From: JANOGU01 sp964499865
GTDB lineage: Bacteria; Pseudomonadota; Alphaproteobacteria; Rhodobacterales; Rhodobacteraceae
NCBI GenBank assembly: GCA_964499865.1
Contig: CAZCPY010000082.1
Span: 1-13,593, forward strand
Length of the DNA: 13,593 bases
Reading direction: 5' to 3'
A program made the position numbers and the translations under genes. Positions 1 through 7,210 of this stretch are shown piece by piece. The number at the start of each line of letters is the position of its first letter. Within the stretch, counting starts at the first letter, position 1. Under the pieces are notes generated by a model. The model ran no database searches. It saw only the letters and a list, made by a program, of their open reading frames with translations, and was not told the origin of the DNA.

Positions 1-1
1 G

Positions 2-949
2 AAGCTGGGCCTCGGCGTGGCCGAGGCGATGGATACCGCGCAGCGCGGCATGGGGGTGGACTGGGACACCGCGAGGGAGCTGATCGAGCGAACCCTGCGC
101 GCGGCAAGGGCGCATCCGCTGAAGCCCCGCGTCGCCTGCGGGGCGGGCACCGACCACGCGGCCGACCTTGCCACCCGCGACGCCATCGCGGGCGCCTACG
201 AGACGCAGATGGAGGCGATCGAGGCGGCGGGCGGGCAGGTGATCCTGATGGCCTCGCGCGCGTTCACGTCGATGGGGGCCACGGCGGACACCTACCACCA
301 GGTCTATCGCCGCCTGATCGACGGCGCCGCGCAGCCGCTGATCCTGCACTGGCTGGGCGGGATGTTCGACCCCGCGCTGCACGGCTACTGGGGCACGAAG
401 GATGTCGCCCGCGCCTCGGACTTCGTGCTGGCGCTGATCGCCGAGAACCCGGGCAAGGTGGACGGCATCAAGATCAGCCTGCTGGACGAGGCGCACGAGA
501 CAGCCTTCCGCGCCCGCCTTCCCGCGGGCGTCAGGCTCTACACCGGCGACGATTTCAACTATGCGCCGCTGATCGCCGGGGATGGCACCCGGCATTCGCA
601 TGCGCTGCTGGGCATCTTCGCCGCCATCGCGCCCGCCGCGGCGCAGGCGCTGGAGGCGCTGGCGCTGGGCGACATGGCCACCTACGACCGGCTGTTCGCC
701 CCGACCGTGCCGCTGTCGCGCCAGATCTTCCGGGCGCCCACGCGGTTCTACAAGGCGGGGATCGCCTTCCTTGCCTGGCTGAACGGCCCGCAGCGGCATT
801 TCGTGATGCCCGCGGGCTTCCAGTCCAGCCGCGACATCACCCACTATGCCGAAGTCTACCGCCTTGCCGATGCCGCGGGCCTTCTGGCGACGCCGGATCA
901 GGCCGAGGCACGGATGCGCCTGCTGCTGGCGCTGCACGGGATCGACTGA
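2..949 (+). CDS. DUF993 family protein (dihydrodipicolinate synthase-like aldolase fold), 5' truncated
   Basis: The reading frame is open from the first bases of the window, and the residues KLGLG precede the GTG at 17. The gene therefore starts upstream and the GTG is probably internal. I recognise the family as DUF993, a TIM-barrel group related to dihydrodipicolinate synthase/N-acetylneuraminate lyase, with no firmly established substrate. Visible family segments (counted from the GTG) are MDTAQRGMG at 5-13, ACGAGTDH near 40-47, LHWLGGMFDP near 110-119, VDGIKISLLD at 148-157, YTGDDFNY at 175-182 and APTRFYK further on. Lys152 in DGIKIS is placed like the Schiff-base lysine of the superfamily; that mechanistic role is inferred. 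It ends three bases before the LacI-type gene, so the two are probably cotranscribed. Context suggests cleavage of a sugar-derived 2-keto or 3-keto acid. Family assignment is good; function is unknown. Confidence 0.85.
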   Translation, partial: KLGLGVAEAMDTAQRGMGVDWDTARELIERTLRAARAHPLKPRVACGAGTDHAADLATRDAIAGAYETQMEAIEAAGGQVILMASRAFTSMGATADTYHQVYRRLIDGAAQPLILHWLGGMFDPALHGYWGTKDVARASDFVLALIAENPGKVDGIKISLLDEAHETAFRARLPAGVRLYTGDDFNYAPLIAGDGTRHSHALLGIFAAIAPAAAQALEALALGDMATYDRLFAPTVPLSRQIFRAPTRFYKAGIAFLAWLNGPQRHFVMPAGFQSSRDITHYAEVYRLADAAGLLATPDQAEARMRLLLALHGID

Positions 950-952
950 CCG

Positions 953-1960
953 ATGGACCGCCGCCCGACGATCATCGACGTTGCCCGGCAGGCGGGCGTG
1001 TCGAAGTCGACGGTCAGCCTGGTCCTGCAGCACTCGCCGCTGGTGCGGATTGAAACGCGACAGGACGTGCTGCGGGCGATGGGCGAGATCGGCTATGTCT
1101 ACAACCGCGCCGCGGCCACCCTGCGCAAGTCGAACGCGGGGCTGATCGGGCTGGTCATCAACGACCTGCGAAACCCGTTCTTCACCGAGTTTGCCACCTC
1201 GGTGCAGATGGCGCTGTCGGCGCGCGGCTATGCGACGGTGGTCGCCAACACCGACGAAGACCCCGCCCTGCAGGCGCAGGTCGTCACCGCGATGATCGAA
1301 CACGGCGTCTCGGCGCTGATCGTGTCGCCCGCCTACGGCGATGTCGAGGTCTTTGGCGCCATCGCGCGGGCGGGCATCCCGGCGATCCAGGTGCTGCGCA
1401 AGATCACCGAGGATACCGCCCGCTTTCCCTTTGCCGCGCCCGACTACGAAGGCGGGTCGCGCATGGCGACCGAACATCTGCTGGCCTGCGGCGCGCGCCA
1501 GGTGGCCTTCGTGGGCGGCATCCCCGACCGGCCGGTGACGCAGCGGCGGATGGCGGGGTATCTGGATGCGCTGCAGCGCGCGGGCATGGCCGCCGTGGTC
1601 CTGCCCGGCCGCCCCGGCCGCGCCTTCGGGCGCGAGGTGGCGGCGGTGCTGGCCGAGGCCCACCGCCAGGTCGATGCGGCGCTGTGCTTCAACGATCTGG
1701 TCGCCCTTGGCCTGCTGTCGGGCTGCGCCGAGCAGGGCCGCAAGGTGGGCGAGGCGCTGCGCATCGTGGGCTTCGACGACATCGAGGATTGCGCCCAGGT
1801 CTATCCTGCGCTGTCCTCGGTGCGCTGCGGCATCGCCGATTTCGGCGCGGGCATCGCGGCGACGGTGCTCGACTGGCTGGAACAGGGCCGCGTGCCGGTG
1901 GCCGAGACGGTCTCGCCCGTCCGGCTGATCGTGCGGGCCTCCTCGGGGGGGATGGCATGA
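953..1960 (+). CDS. LacI/GalR family transcriptional regulator
   Basis: This 335-residue protein has the usual LacI length. The N-terminal helix-turn-helix reads TIIDVARQAGVSKSTVSLVL (residues 6-25). A hinge-helix region follows at about 51-60 (NRAAATLRKS), then GLIGLVINDLRNPFF, the typical first strand and loop of the periplasmic-binding-protein-like effector domain. Later landmarks are FVGGIPD, ALCFNDLVALG and RIVGFDDIEDC, all standard in the family. It begins 3 bases after the DUF993 stop and its TGA overlaps the ATG of the kinase gene (ATGA at 1957-1960). It therefore probably controls its own operon as a repressor responding to a sugar or sugar acid. Its operator should lie upstream of the window; I saw no convincing palindromic operator inside it. 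The effector cannot be read from the sequence. Confidence 0.95.
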   Translation: MDRRPTIIDVARQAGVSKSTVSLVLQHSPLVRIETRQDVLRAMGEIGYVYNRAAATLRKSNAGLIGLVINDLRNPFFTEFATSVQMALSARGYATVVANTDEDPALQAQVVTAMIEHGVSALIVSPAYGDVEVFGAIARAGIPAIQVLRKITEDTARFPFAAPDYEGGSRMATEHLLACGARQVAFVGGIPDRPVTQRRMAGYLDALQRAGMAAVVLPGRPGRAFGREVAAVLAEAHRQVDAALCFNDLVALGLLSGCAEQGRKVGEALRIVGFDDIEDCAQVYPALSSVRCGIADFGAGIAATVLDWLEQGRVPVAETVSPVRLIVRASSGGMA

Positions 1961-3207
1961 TGCCTGCGGCGCTGCTGCGCGCGCTGTTCGACCGGGCGGT
2001 CGAGGTGGCCGACCCGATGCGCTCGCTGTCCCGCCACCTGCCGCCCAGGCCTGCGGGCCGCGTGGTGGTGGTGGGCGCGGGCAAGGCCAGCGCCCGGATG
2101 GCCGAGGCGGTCGAGGCCGCCTGGGGCCCCTGCGAGGGGCTGGTCATCACCCGCCACGGCCACGCCCGCCCCTGCCGGGGGATCGAGATCGTTCAGGCCG
2201 CGCACCCCGTGCCCGACGAGGCCGGGGCGATTGCCACGGCGCGGATGCTGGCGCTGCTGCAAGGTCTGGGCGAGGGCGACTTCGTGCTGGCGCTGGTGTC
2301 GGGCGGGGCTTCCGCGCTGCTGGCGGCGCCGGTGGACGGCGTCAGCCTGGCCGAAAAGCAGGCGGTGAACGCGGCCCTTCTGGCCAGTGGCGCGCCGATC
2401 GACCGGATGAACACCCTGCGCAAGCACCTCAGCCGGGTGAAGGGCGGCCAGCTTGCGGCGGCGGCCTATCCGGCGCGGATGCTGTGCCTGATGATCTCGG
2501 ACGTGCCGGGCGACAATCCGGCCTTCATCGGCTCGGGGCCCACGGTGGGGGATGCCTCGACGACAGGGGATGCCCGCGCCGTGCTGGACCGCTGGGGCAT
2601 TTCCGCGCCGCCTTCGGTGCTGGCGGCGCTGGCGCGCGGCAGCGGCGTGGTGCCGCCCGGCGATGCGCGACTGTCGCGGGTGGAAAACCGCATCTGCGCC
2701 GCCCCCGCGCAATCGCTGGCCGCCGCGGCGGACCTCGCGCGGGCCGCGGGCTGTGCGGTGCAGGTCCTGGGCGACGGGCTGGAAGGCGAAGCGCGCGAGG
2801 TCGCCGCCGCACAGGCGGCGCTGGCGCTTGCGGAACAGGCCCGCCGCAGGCCGGGTGATCCGCCGCTGCTGCTGCTGTCGGGCGGCGAGCTGACCGTCAC
2901 CCGCCGTGGCGACGGGGTGGGCGGGCCGAATGCGGAATTCTGCCTGGCGCTGGCGCTGGCGCTGCGGGGCGCACCGGGGATCCACGCCATCGCCTGCGAC
3001 ACCGACGGCGTGGACGGCGCAGCCGAGGTCGCGGGCGCGCTGGTCGCCCCCGACACCCTCGCCCTTGCGCGGGCAAGGGGGATCGACCCCGCCGCAAGCC
3101 TCGCCCGCAACGATGCCCATGCCTTCTTCGGCGCCATCGGCGCGCAGGTCGTCACCGGGCCCACGCTGACCAACGTGAACGACTTCCGCGCCATCCTGAT
3201 CGCCTGA
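1957..3207 (+). CDS. Glycerate 2-kinase, MOFRL/GckA-TtuD family
   Basis: The product (416 residues) is a class-II glycerate kinase that phosphorylates D-glycerate to 2-phosphoglycerate with ATP. Such enzymes serve tartrate, glyoxylate, serine-cycle or sugar-acid breakdown. Family blocks in order are VVVVGAGKAS (36-45), LVSGGASALL (113-122), the MNTLRKHLSRVKGGQLA block (151-167), MISDVPGD (179-186), SGGELTV (308-314), GGPNAEF (322-328), DTDGVDG (348-354) and the MOFRL C-terminus TGPTLTNVNDFRAILI. The ATG at 1957 overlaps the LacI stop. A second ATG follows directly at 1960, so the exact start is uncertain by one codon. The frame is open upstream through the LacI gene, but those codons only shadow the regulator. 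Homologues are sometimes called hydroxypyruvate reductase (ttuD), which is a misnomer for MOFRL proteins. Confidence 0.93.
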   Translation: MMPAALLRALFDRAVEVADPMRSLSRHLPPRPAGRVVVVGAGKASARMAEAVEAAWGPCEGLVITRHGHARPCRGIEIVQAAHPVPDEAGAIATARMLALLQGLGEGDFVLALVSGGASALLAAPVDGVSLAEKQAVNAALLASGAPIDRMNTLRKHLSRVKGGQLAAAAYPARMLCLMISDVPGDNPAFIGSGPTVGDASTTGDARAVLDRWGISAPPSVLAALARGSGVVPPGDARLSRVENRICAAPAQSLAAAADLARAAGCAVQVLGDGLEGEAREVAAAQAALALAEQARRRPGDPPLLLLSGGELTVTRRGDGVGGPNAEFCLALALALRGAPGIHAIACDTDGVDGAAEVAGALVAPDTLALARARGIDPAASLARNDAHAFFGAIGAQVVTGPTLTNVNDFRAILIA

Positions 3208-3234
3208 CCCTGCACGCCCGCACAGCCCGGCCGT

Positions 3235-3263
3235 TTGCCGCCGCCCGCCCCCTGGACTAGTCT
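3235..3263 (+). promoter_or_regulatory. Predicted sigma-70-type promoter for the CoA ligase/oxidoreductase pair
   Basis: A -35-like TTGCCG (3235-3240) and a -10-like TAGTCT (3258-3263) are separated by exactly 17 bases, in the only real gap of the plus-strand run (3208-3287). The implied transcript start near 3270 leaves a short leader with a GGGGGA ribosome-binding site (3276-3281), 6 bases before the ATG at 3288. The TAGNCT hexamer recurs at 10016 and 13581. Prediction by eye only. Confidence 0.55.
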
Positions 3264-3287
3264 GGGCCGGATCACGGGGGATTGCCG

Positions 3288-4781
3288 ATGACCGTTGCCG
3301 ACCTTCTCGCCGCCCATCCCGCCGGCCGCACCGCCCTGATGGCAGAGGCGCGCGCGCCGCTGAGCTACGGCGACCTGCGCGCGCTGGTCGCGCAGGCGGG
3401 CGGCGCGCTGGCGGCGGCGGGGGTCACGCGCGCGGACCGGGTGGCGATCGTGCTGCCGAACGGGCCCGAGATGGCGGCGGCCTTCGTCTGCGTGGCGGCC
3501 GCCTGTTCCGCCGCCCCCCTGAACCCCGCCTATACCGAGGCCGAATTCGCCTACTACATGACCGACCTGGGCGCGAAGATGCTGCTGACGGACAGTGCCC
3601 TTGGCCCGGCGGCGCGCGCCGCGAAAGGCGCGGGCATTCCCGTCGCCTGCCTGACCGCTTCGGGTGCCGCGGGCGCCTTCACGCTGGACCTGCCCGCAGG
3701 CCCCGCCCCGGCGCCCGCCGCGCCGGGCGACGAGGCGCTGGTGCTGCATACCTCGGGCACCACCGCGCGGCCCAAGATCGTGCCGCTGACCCAAGCCAAC
3801 ATCGCCGCCTCGGCCCGCCACATCGCCGCCTCGCTGGCGCTGGGGCCGGACGACCTGGGGCTGAACATCATGCCGCTGTTCCACATCCACGGGCTGATCG
3901 CCTCGGTCCTCGCCTCGCTGTCGGCGGGTGCGGCGGTGCATGTGACGCCGGGATTCAACGCGCTGAGGCATTTCGAATGGCTGGACGCCGTGCGCCCGAC
4001 CTGGGTGACCGGGGTGCCCACGATGCACCAGGCGATCCTGGCCCGCGCGCCCCGCAACGCCTCCGTCATCGCGCGCCAGCGGCTGCGCTTCCTGCGGTCG
4101 TCCTCGGCCTCGCTGCCCGCGCCGGTGCTGCTGGCGCTGGAAGAAACCTTCGGCTGCCCGGTGGTCGAGGCCTACGGGATGACCGAGGCCGCGCACCAGA
4201 TGACCTGCAACCCGCTGTCGGGCCGCAAGCCCGGATCGGTGGGCCGCGCCGCGGGGCCCGAGGTCGCGATCCTGACTGACGCGGGGGTCAGCACGGCGCC
4301 CGACACCCTGGGCGAGGTGGTGATCCGCGGCCCGAACGTGACATCCGGCTATGCCGCCAACCCCGCCGCCAACGCGACCGCCTTCCACGACGGCTGGTTC
4401 CGCACCGGCGACCAGGGGCGGCTGGATGCGGACGGCTTCCTCTGGCTGACCGGACGGCTGAAGGAAATCATCAACCGCGGCGGCGAAAAGGTCAGCCCGC
4501 GCGAGGTGGACGACGTGCTGATGGACCATCCTGCGGTGGCGCTGGCCGTCTGTTTCGCCATCCCGCACAAGTCCTTGGGCGAGGAGGTGGGCGCCGCCAT
4601 CGTGCTGAAGGAAGGCGCTGACGCCTCGCCCGAGGCCCTGCGCGCCTTTGCCGCCGAACGTCTGGCCGCCTTCAAGGTGCCGCGGCGCGTGCTGATCCTG
4701 GACGACATCCCGAAAGGTGCCACGGGCAAGCTCCAGCGCATCGGGCTGGCCGAAAAGCTGGGGCTGGGGGCAGAGGCATGA
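3288..4781 (+). CDS. AMP-forming acyl-CoA synthetase, oxalyl-CoA synthetase-like (AAE3/Pcs60 type)
   Basis: This 497-residue ANL-superfamily ligase activates a carboxylic acid as an acyl-AMP and transfers it to CoA. Core motifs are all present: P-loop HTSGTTARPK (154-163), MPLFHIHGL (195-203), YGMTEAAHQM (296-305), RTGDQG (372-377), GRLKEIINRGGEKVSPREVD (389-408) and PKGATGKLQR with the catalytic lysine at 481. Segments such as LFHIHGLIAS, VTGVPTMHQAIL, RSSSASL, EAYGMTEAAHQM, NPLSGRKPGSVG and IRGPNVTSGY closely resemble plant AAE3/yeast Pcs60 oxalate-CoA ligases as I recall them. Oxalate is thus the best guess, but another small acid is possible. ATG 3288 is preferred over TTG 3282 because of the GGGGGA site just upstream. 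The stop overlaps the next gene (ATGA at 4778-4781), which implies translational coupling. No formyl-CoA transferase or oxalyl-CoA decarboxylase gene is visible nearby. Confidence 0.88.
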   Translation: MTVADLLAAHPAGRTALMAEARAPLSYGDLRALVAQAGGALAAAGVTRADRVAIVLPNGPEMAAAFVCVAAACSAAPLNPAYTEAEFAYYMTDLGAKMLLTDSALGPAARAAKGAGIPVACLTASGAAGAFTLDLPAGPAPAPAAPGDEALVLHTSGTTARPKIVPLTQANIAASARHIAASLALGPDDLGLNIMPLFHIHGLIASVLASLSAGAAVHVTPGFNALRHFEWLDAVRPTWVTGVPTMHQAILARAPRNASVIARQRLRFLRSSSASLPAPVLLALEETFGCPVVEAYGMTEAAHQMTCNPLSGRKPGSVGRAAGPEVAILTDAGVSTAPDTLGEVVIRGPNVTSGYAANPAANATAFHDGWFRTGDQGRLDADGFLWLTGRLKEIINRGGEKVSPREVDDVLMDHPAVALAVCFAIPHKSLGEEVGAAIVLKEGADASPEALRAFAAERLAAFKVPRRVLILDDIPKGATGKLQRIGLAEKLGLGAEA

Positions 4782-5800
4782 AGGTCGCGGTCTTCGGCGC
4801 CGGCGCCATCGGGGGGCTTCTGGCCCATGCGCTGCATGAGGGCGGCGCCGAGGTGTCGCTGGTGGCGCGCGGGGCCCATCTGGACGCGATCCGCGACCGC
4901 GGGCTGACCCTGGACCGCGACGGCACCGCGCGCACGATCCGGGTGCCCGCCAGCGACCGGGCCGCGGACCTCGGCCCGCAGGACTACGTCGTCGTGGCGC
5001 TCAAGGCGCAGGGGGCGGCGGCGGCGGTGCCGGCGATGCTGCCCCTGCTGGGGCCGCAGACGGCGGTGGTGCCCGCGGTGAACGGCCTGCCCTGGTGGTA
5101 TTTCCATGCTGCGGGCACCGGCACGGCGCTGGACGGCCGCCCGATCCAGACGGTCGATCCCGGCGGCGCGCAGTGGCACGGCCTCACCCCGCAGCGCGCC
5201 ATCGGCTGCGTGGTCTACCCCGCCTGCGAGGTTGCCGCGCCCGGCGTGATCCGCCACCTGGGCGGCGACCGGGTGACGCTGGGCGAGCCCGACGGCACGA
5301 TGTCCGACCGCGCCGTGGCGCTGTCGCGCACGCTGGTCAGGGGCGGGCTGCGGGCGCCGGTCAAGTCGCGCCTGCGCGACGAGATCTGGGTCAAGCTGCT
5401 GGGCAACGCGACCTTCAACCCCGTCTCGGCGCTGACCGGCGCCAGCCTCGACCTGATCGGCGGCGATCCGGCCGCCCGGGCCGTGGTGCGGGCGGCGATG
5501 GCCGAGGTGCGCACGGTGGGCGAGGCGCTTGGCGCGCATTTCGCCGTCAGCATCGAGCGCCGCATCGACGGCGGGGCCGAGATTGTCGGCCACAAGCCCT
5601 CTACCCGCCACGACATCGAGCAGGGCCGCCCGGTGGAACTGGATGCGCTGGTCTCGGCGGTGCAGGAACTGGCCCGCGGCCTGTCGCTGCCGACGCCGGT
5701 GCTGGACACGGTCGCCGCGCTGGCGCGGATGCAGGCCGAGGTGCTGGGCCTCTACGCCCGCCGCGACGGGGTGGAACGCGCCATCGCCGCGCCGGGCTGA
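4778..5800 (+). CDS. Ketopantoate reductase (PanE/ApbA) family oxidoreductase
   Basis: The product (340 residues) belongs to the 2-dehydropantoate 2-reductase family of NADPH-dependent 2-keto acid reductases. The N-terminal Rossmann fold opens with VFGAGAIGG (5-13), followed by VALKAQ with Lys76. The C-terminal all-helical domain carries IWVKLLGNATFNPVSALTG with Lys206, matching the family's catalytic lysine, and later DIEQGRPVELDALV, where Glu287 fits the substrate-binding acid. The VNGLPWWYFH segment (101-110) is, in my experience, typical of PanE-like proteins outside pantothenate synthesis. Translation is coupled to the CoA ligase by ATGA, and no panB or panC is adjacent. A role on another 2-keto acid such as glyoxylate or a ligase-derived product is therefore possible; genuine ketopantoate reductase activity is not excluded. 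Family assignment is secure, substrate unknown. Confidence 0.9.
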   Translation: MKVAVFGAGAIGGLLAHALHEGGAEVSLVARGAHLDAIRDRGLTLDRDGTARTIRVPASDRAADLGPQDYVVVALKAQGAAAAVPAMLPLLGPQTAVVPAVNGLPWWYFHAAGTGTALDGRPIQTVDPGGAQWHGLTPQRAIGCVVYPACEVAAPGVIRHLGGDRVTLGEPDGTMSDRAVALSRTLVRGGLRAPVKSRLRDEIWVKLLGNATFNPVSALTGASLDLIGGDPAARAVVRAAMAEVRTVGEALGAHFAVSIERRIDGGAEIVGHKPSTRHDIEQGRPVELDALVSAVQELARGLSLPTPVLDTVAALARMQAEVLGLYARRDGVERAIAAPG

Positions 5801-5835
5801 CAGGCGGGAGACCGGCAGCGCGGGCGCGCGGGACA

Positions 5836-5921
5836 CCCGGTGCGCAGCACCGGGCGGAGTTTTGCGAAAACTCCGCATCGGAAACCTCACGGTTTCCGGT
5901 CCGGTTTCTTCGAAGAAACCG
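5836..5921. repeat. Array of four adjacent perfect inverted repeats between convergent operons
   Basis: Four perfect stem-loops sit nearly end to end. SL1 is 5836-5854, with 8-bp arms CCCGGTGC/GCACCGGG and loop GCA. SL2 is 5854-5876, with 10-bp arms GCGGAGTTTT/AAAACTCCGC and loop GCG. SL3 is 5879-5898, with 8-bp arms CGGAAACC/GGTTTCCG and loop TCAC. SL4 is 5902-5921, a perfect 20-bp palindrome with half-site CGGTTTCTTC. The GAAACC and GGTTTC arms of SL3 and SL4 can also pair with each other, so alternative folds exist. The array fills the 158-base gap between two converging stop codons, which suits bidirectional termination, mRNA 3'-end protection, or a dispersed REP-like element. Confidence 0.92.
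5854..5876. terminator. Possible bidirectional terminator hairpin (SL2)
   Basis: This is the longest stem of the array: 10 perfect base pairs and a 3-base loop, about 54 bases past the panE-like stop and about 83 bases past the mch stop on the other strand. No run of T follows on either strand, so it is not a classical intrinsic terminator. Function is inferred from position only. Confidence 0.35.
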
Positions 5922-5958
5922 CCTGCGCCACCTCTGGCAAGGCTGTCCCGGTCCCGCG

Positions 5959-6993
5959 CTACCGCGGCAACAGCACCCAGAGGTCGAGGTCGAGCAGAAC
6001 CCCGGGGTGATAGCCCGCGCCGTCGCGCAGCGAAAAGGCGGGCGCGTCGTGGCGCTGCGCCACCAGCCGCAGGCGCAGCGCGCCGATCGAAGGCACCGGC
6101 GTTTCCGCCTTGTCCAGCACTTCGGACCAGGCGCGCACCGTGTCGCCAGCAAAGCAGGGGTTGGCGTGGGTGCCCGCGTTCAGCGCCACCACCGGCTGCG
6201 CATTGGCCAGCCCGTTGAAGGACAGCGCGCGCGCAAGGCTGACGACATGCCCGCCATAGACCAGGCGCCGCCCGTCCGCCCGCTGCGTCACGTCGAAATG
6301 CACCCGCGCGGTGTTCTGCCACAGCCGCGTGGCCGTCAGGTGGCCGGCCTCGTCCACCGTCACCGCGTCCTGATGGTCGATCCGCTCTCCGGTCGCATAG
6401 TCGGCGAAGCGATGCGGCGACCCGGCCAGCGCGGTGTCGTAGCCCGCGAAGTCCAGCCCCGGGGGGATGACGAGGTCGCCGGCGGCCACCGCAGGCGCCA
6501 GCACCGGCACGACCGTCGCGGGCGCGGGCGCGGGCGCCGCCGGGTCGCGCTTGCGCAAGAGCACCCAGCGCACATAGGTCAGCACCGCCGTGCCGTGCTG
6601 GTTGCGCCCCGTGGTGCGCACCCAGACGATCCCCGTCGCCCCGTTCGACGCCTGTTTCAGGCCGATCACCTCGGACGTCGCGGTCAGCGTGTCGCCCGGG
6701 TGGACGGGTGCCAGCCAGCGCCCCTCGGCATAGCCCAGGTTCGCCACCGCGTTCAGGCTGACATCCGGCACCGTCTTGCCAAAGACGGTGTGGAAGACGA
6801 TCAGCTCGTCCAGCGGCGCCCGGACCAGCCCGCAGGCCCGCGCGAAGGCGTCGGACGAGGCCAGCGCGTGGCGGGCGGGATAGATCGACTGGTAGACCGC
6901 CCGCTCGCCCCCCGACAGGGTGCGCGGGACGGCATGGGTCAGGGTCTCGCCCAGCCGGCAGTCCTCGAAGAACCGCCCCGCGCCGGTCTTCAC
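5959..6993 (-). CDS. mch: Mesaconyl-CoA hydratase (2-methylfumaryl-CoA hydratase), ethylmalonyl-CoA pathway
   Basis: The product (344 residues) is a fused double-hotdog MaoC-type hydratase. It converts mesaconyl-C1-CoA to beta-methylmalyl-CoA, which a lyase splits to glyoxylate and propionyl-CoA. Opening segments GRFFEDCRLGET, AVPRTLSGGERAVYQ, ALASSDAFARACGL, FGKTVPDVSLNAVANLGYAE and NGATGIVWVRT agree with the R. sphaeroides enzyme as I recall it, including its length near 343. The C-terminal hotdog carries NTARVHFDV and LVYGGHVVSLARALSFNG, a hydratase-type active-site region (Asn227, His232 and His249 are candidates). An Ala/Pro linker near 152-162 joins the halves and comes from a short GCGGGC repeat at 6518-6535. 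The start is GTG at 6993, overlapping the DUF1737 stop (GTGA), so it is coupled. It ends the operon led by the malyl-CoA thioesterase. Confidence 0.92.
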   Translation of the reverse strand: MKTGAGRFFEDCRLGETLTHAVPRTLSGGERAVYQSIYPARHALASSDAFARACGLVRAPLDELIVFHTVFGKTVPDVSLNAVANLGYAEGRWLAPVHPGDTLTATSEVIGLKQASNGATGIVWVRTTGRNQHGTAVLTYVRWVLLRKRDPAAPAPAPATVVPVLAPAVAAGDLVIPPGLDFAGYDTALAGSPHRFADYATGERIDHQDAVTVDEAGHLTATRLWQNTARVHFDVTQRADGRRLVYGGHVVSLARALSFNGLANAQPVVALNAGTHANPCFAGDTVRAWSEVLDKAETPVPSIGALRLRLVAQRHDAPAFSLRDGAGYHPGVLLDLDLWVLLPR

Positions 6994-7193
6994 TGCTCGC
7001 CCAGCTTGAGGCCGGGGTGATAGTCGCCGGGGGCCTCCTTCACCACCGCCTGCCCGCAGCGCATCACCCCGCGCGATGCGTCAAGGGCGTAGGTGGGCGA
7101 TCCGTGCAGCGCCCAGCCCTTGTTCAGCGCGGCGGTGACCTTGTGGCAGAAGGCCGGGGTGTCGTCGTCGGACAGGAACCGGTAAAGCTTCAT
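6990..7193 (-). CDS. DUF1737 domain protein of unknown function
   Basis: A 67-residue protein beginning MKLYRFLSDDDTPAFCHKV and continuing through NKGWALHGSPTYALD and CGQAVVKE. This is the compact DUF1737 domain as I know it, found alone or at the end of other proteins in proteobacteria. There is no signal peptide or membrane segment, and function is unknown. The ATG at 7193 is preferred because an AGGGGG ribosome-binding site (minus strand, about 7201-7206) lies 8 bases upstream and the homology starts there; the longer open frame upstream only shadows nnrU and mcl2. Its TGA overlaps the GTG of mch, so the two are translated as a coupled pair. A role tied to the hydratase (stability, regulation) is possible but unproven. 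Confidence 0.85.
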   Translation of the reverse strand: MKLYRFLSDDDTPAFCHKVTAALNKGWALHGSPTYALDASRGVMRCGQAVVKEAPGDYHPGLKLGEQ

Positions 7194-7210
7194 CCCCTCA
7201 TCCCCCTCAT

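Noticed and set aside
2466..4568. A 700-codon open frame on the minus strand across the kinase and CoA ligase genes
   Set aside because: It is a GC-driven shadow: its translation is low-complexity, rich in Arg, Gly, His and Gln, with no motif, while the plus strand encodes two complete enzymes.
4778..5800. Pantothenate biosynthesis operon
   Set aside because: No panB, panC or panD is adjacent, and the coupled partner is an AMP-forming CoA ligase unlike pantothenate synthetase; the name panE was withheld.
5836..5921. CRISPR-like or MITE-like array
   Set aside because: The four repeats have unrelated sequences, no uniform spacers, no terminal inverted repeat enclosing the set and no visible target-site duplication.
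4349..6322. Long opposing open frames of 641-657 codons across the panE-like and mch genes
   Set aside because: They run antisense or out of frame to well-supported enzymes, cross the hairpin array, and have low-complexity translations.
6518..6535. GCGGGC repeat inside mch as a regulatory repeat
   Set aside because: Only three units, encoding a Pro-Ala linker between the two hotdog domains; such linkers commonly give this in GC-rich genomes.
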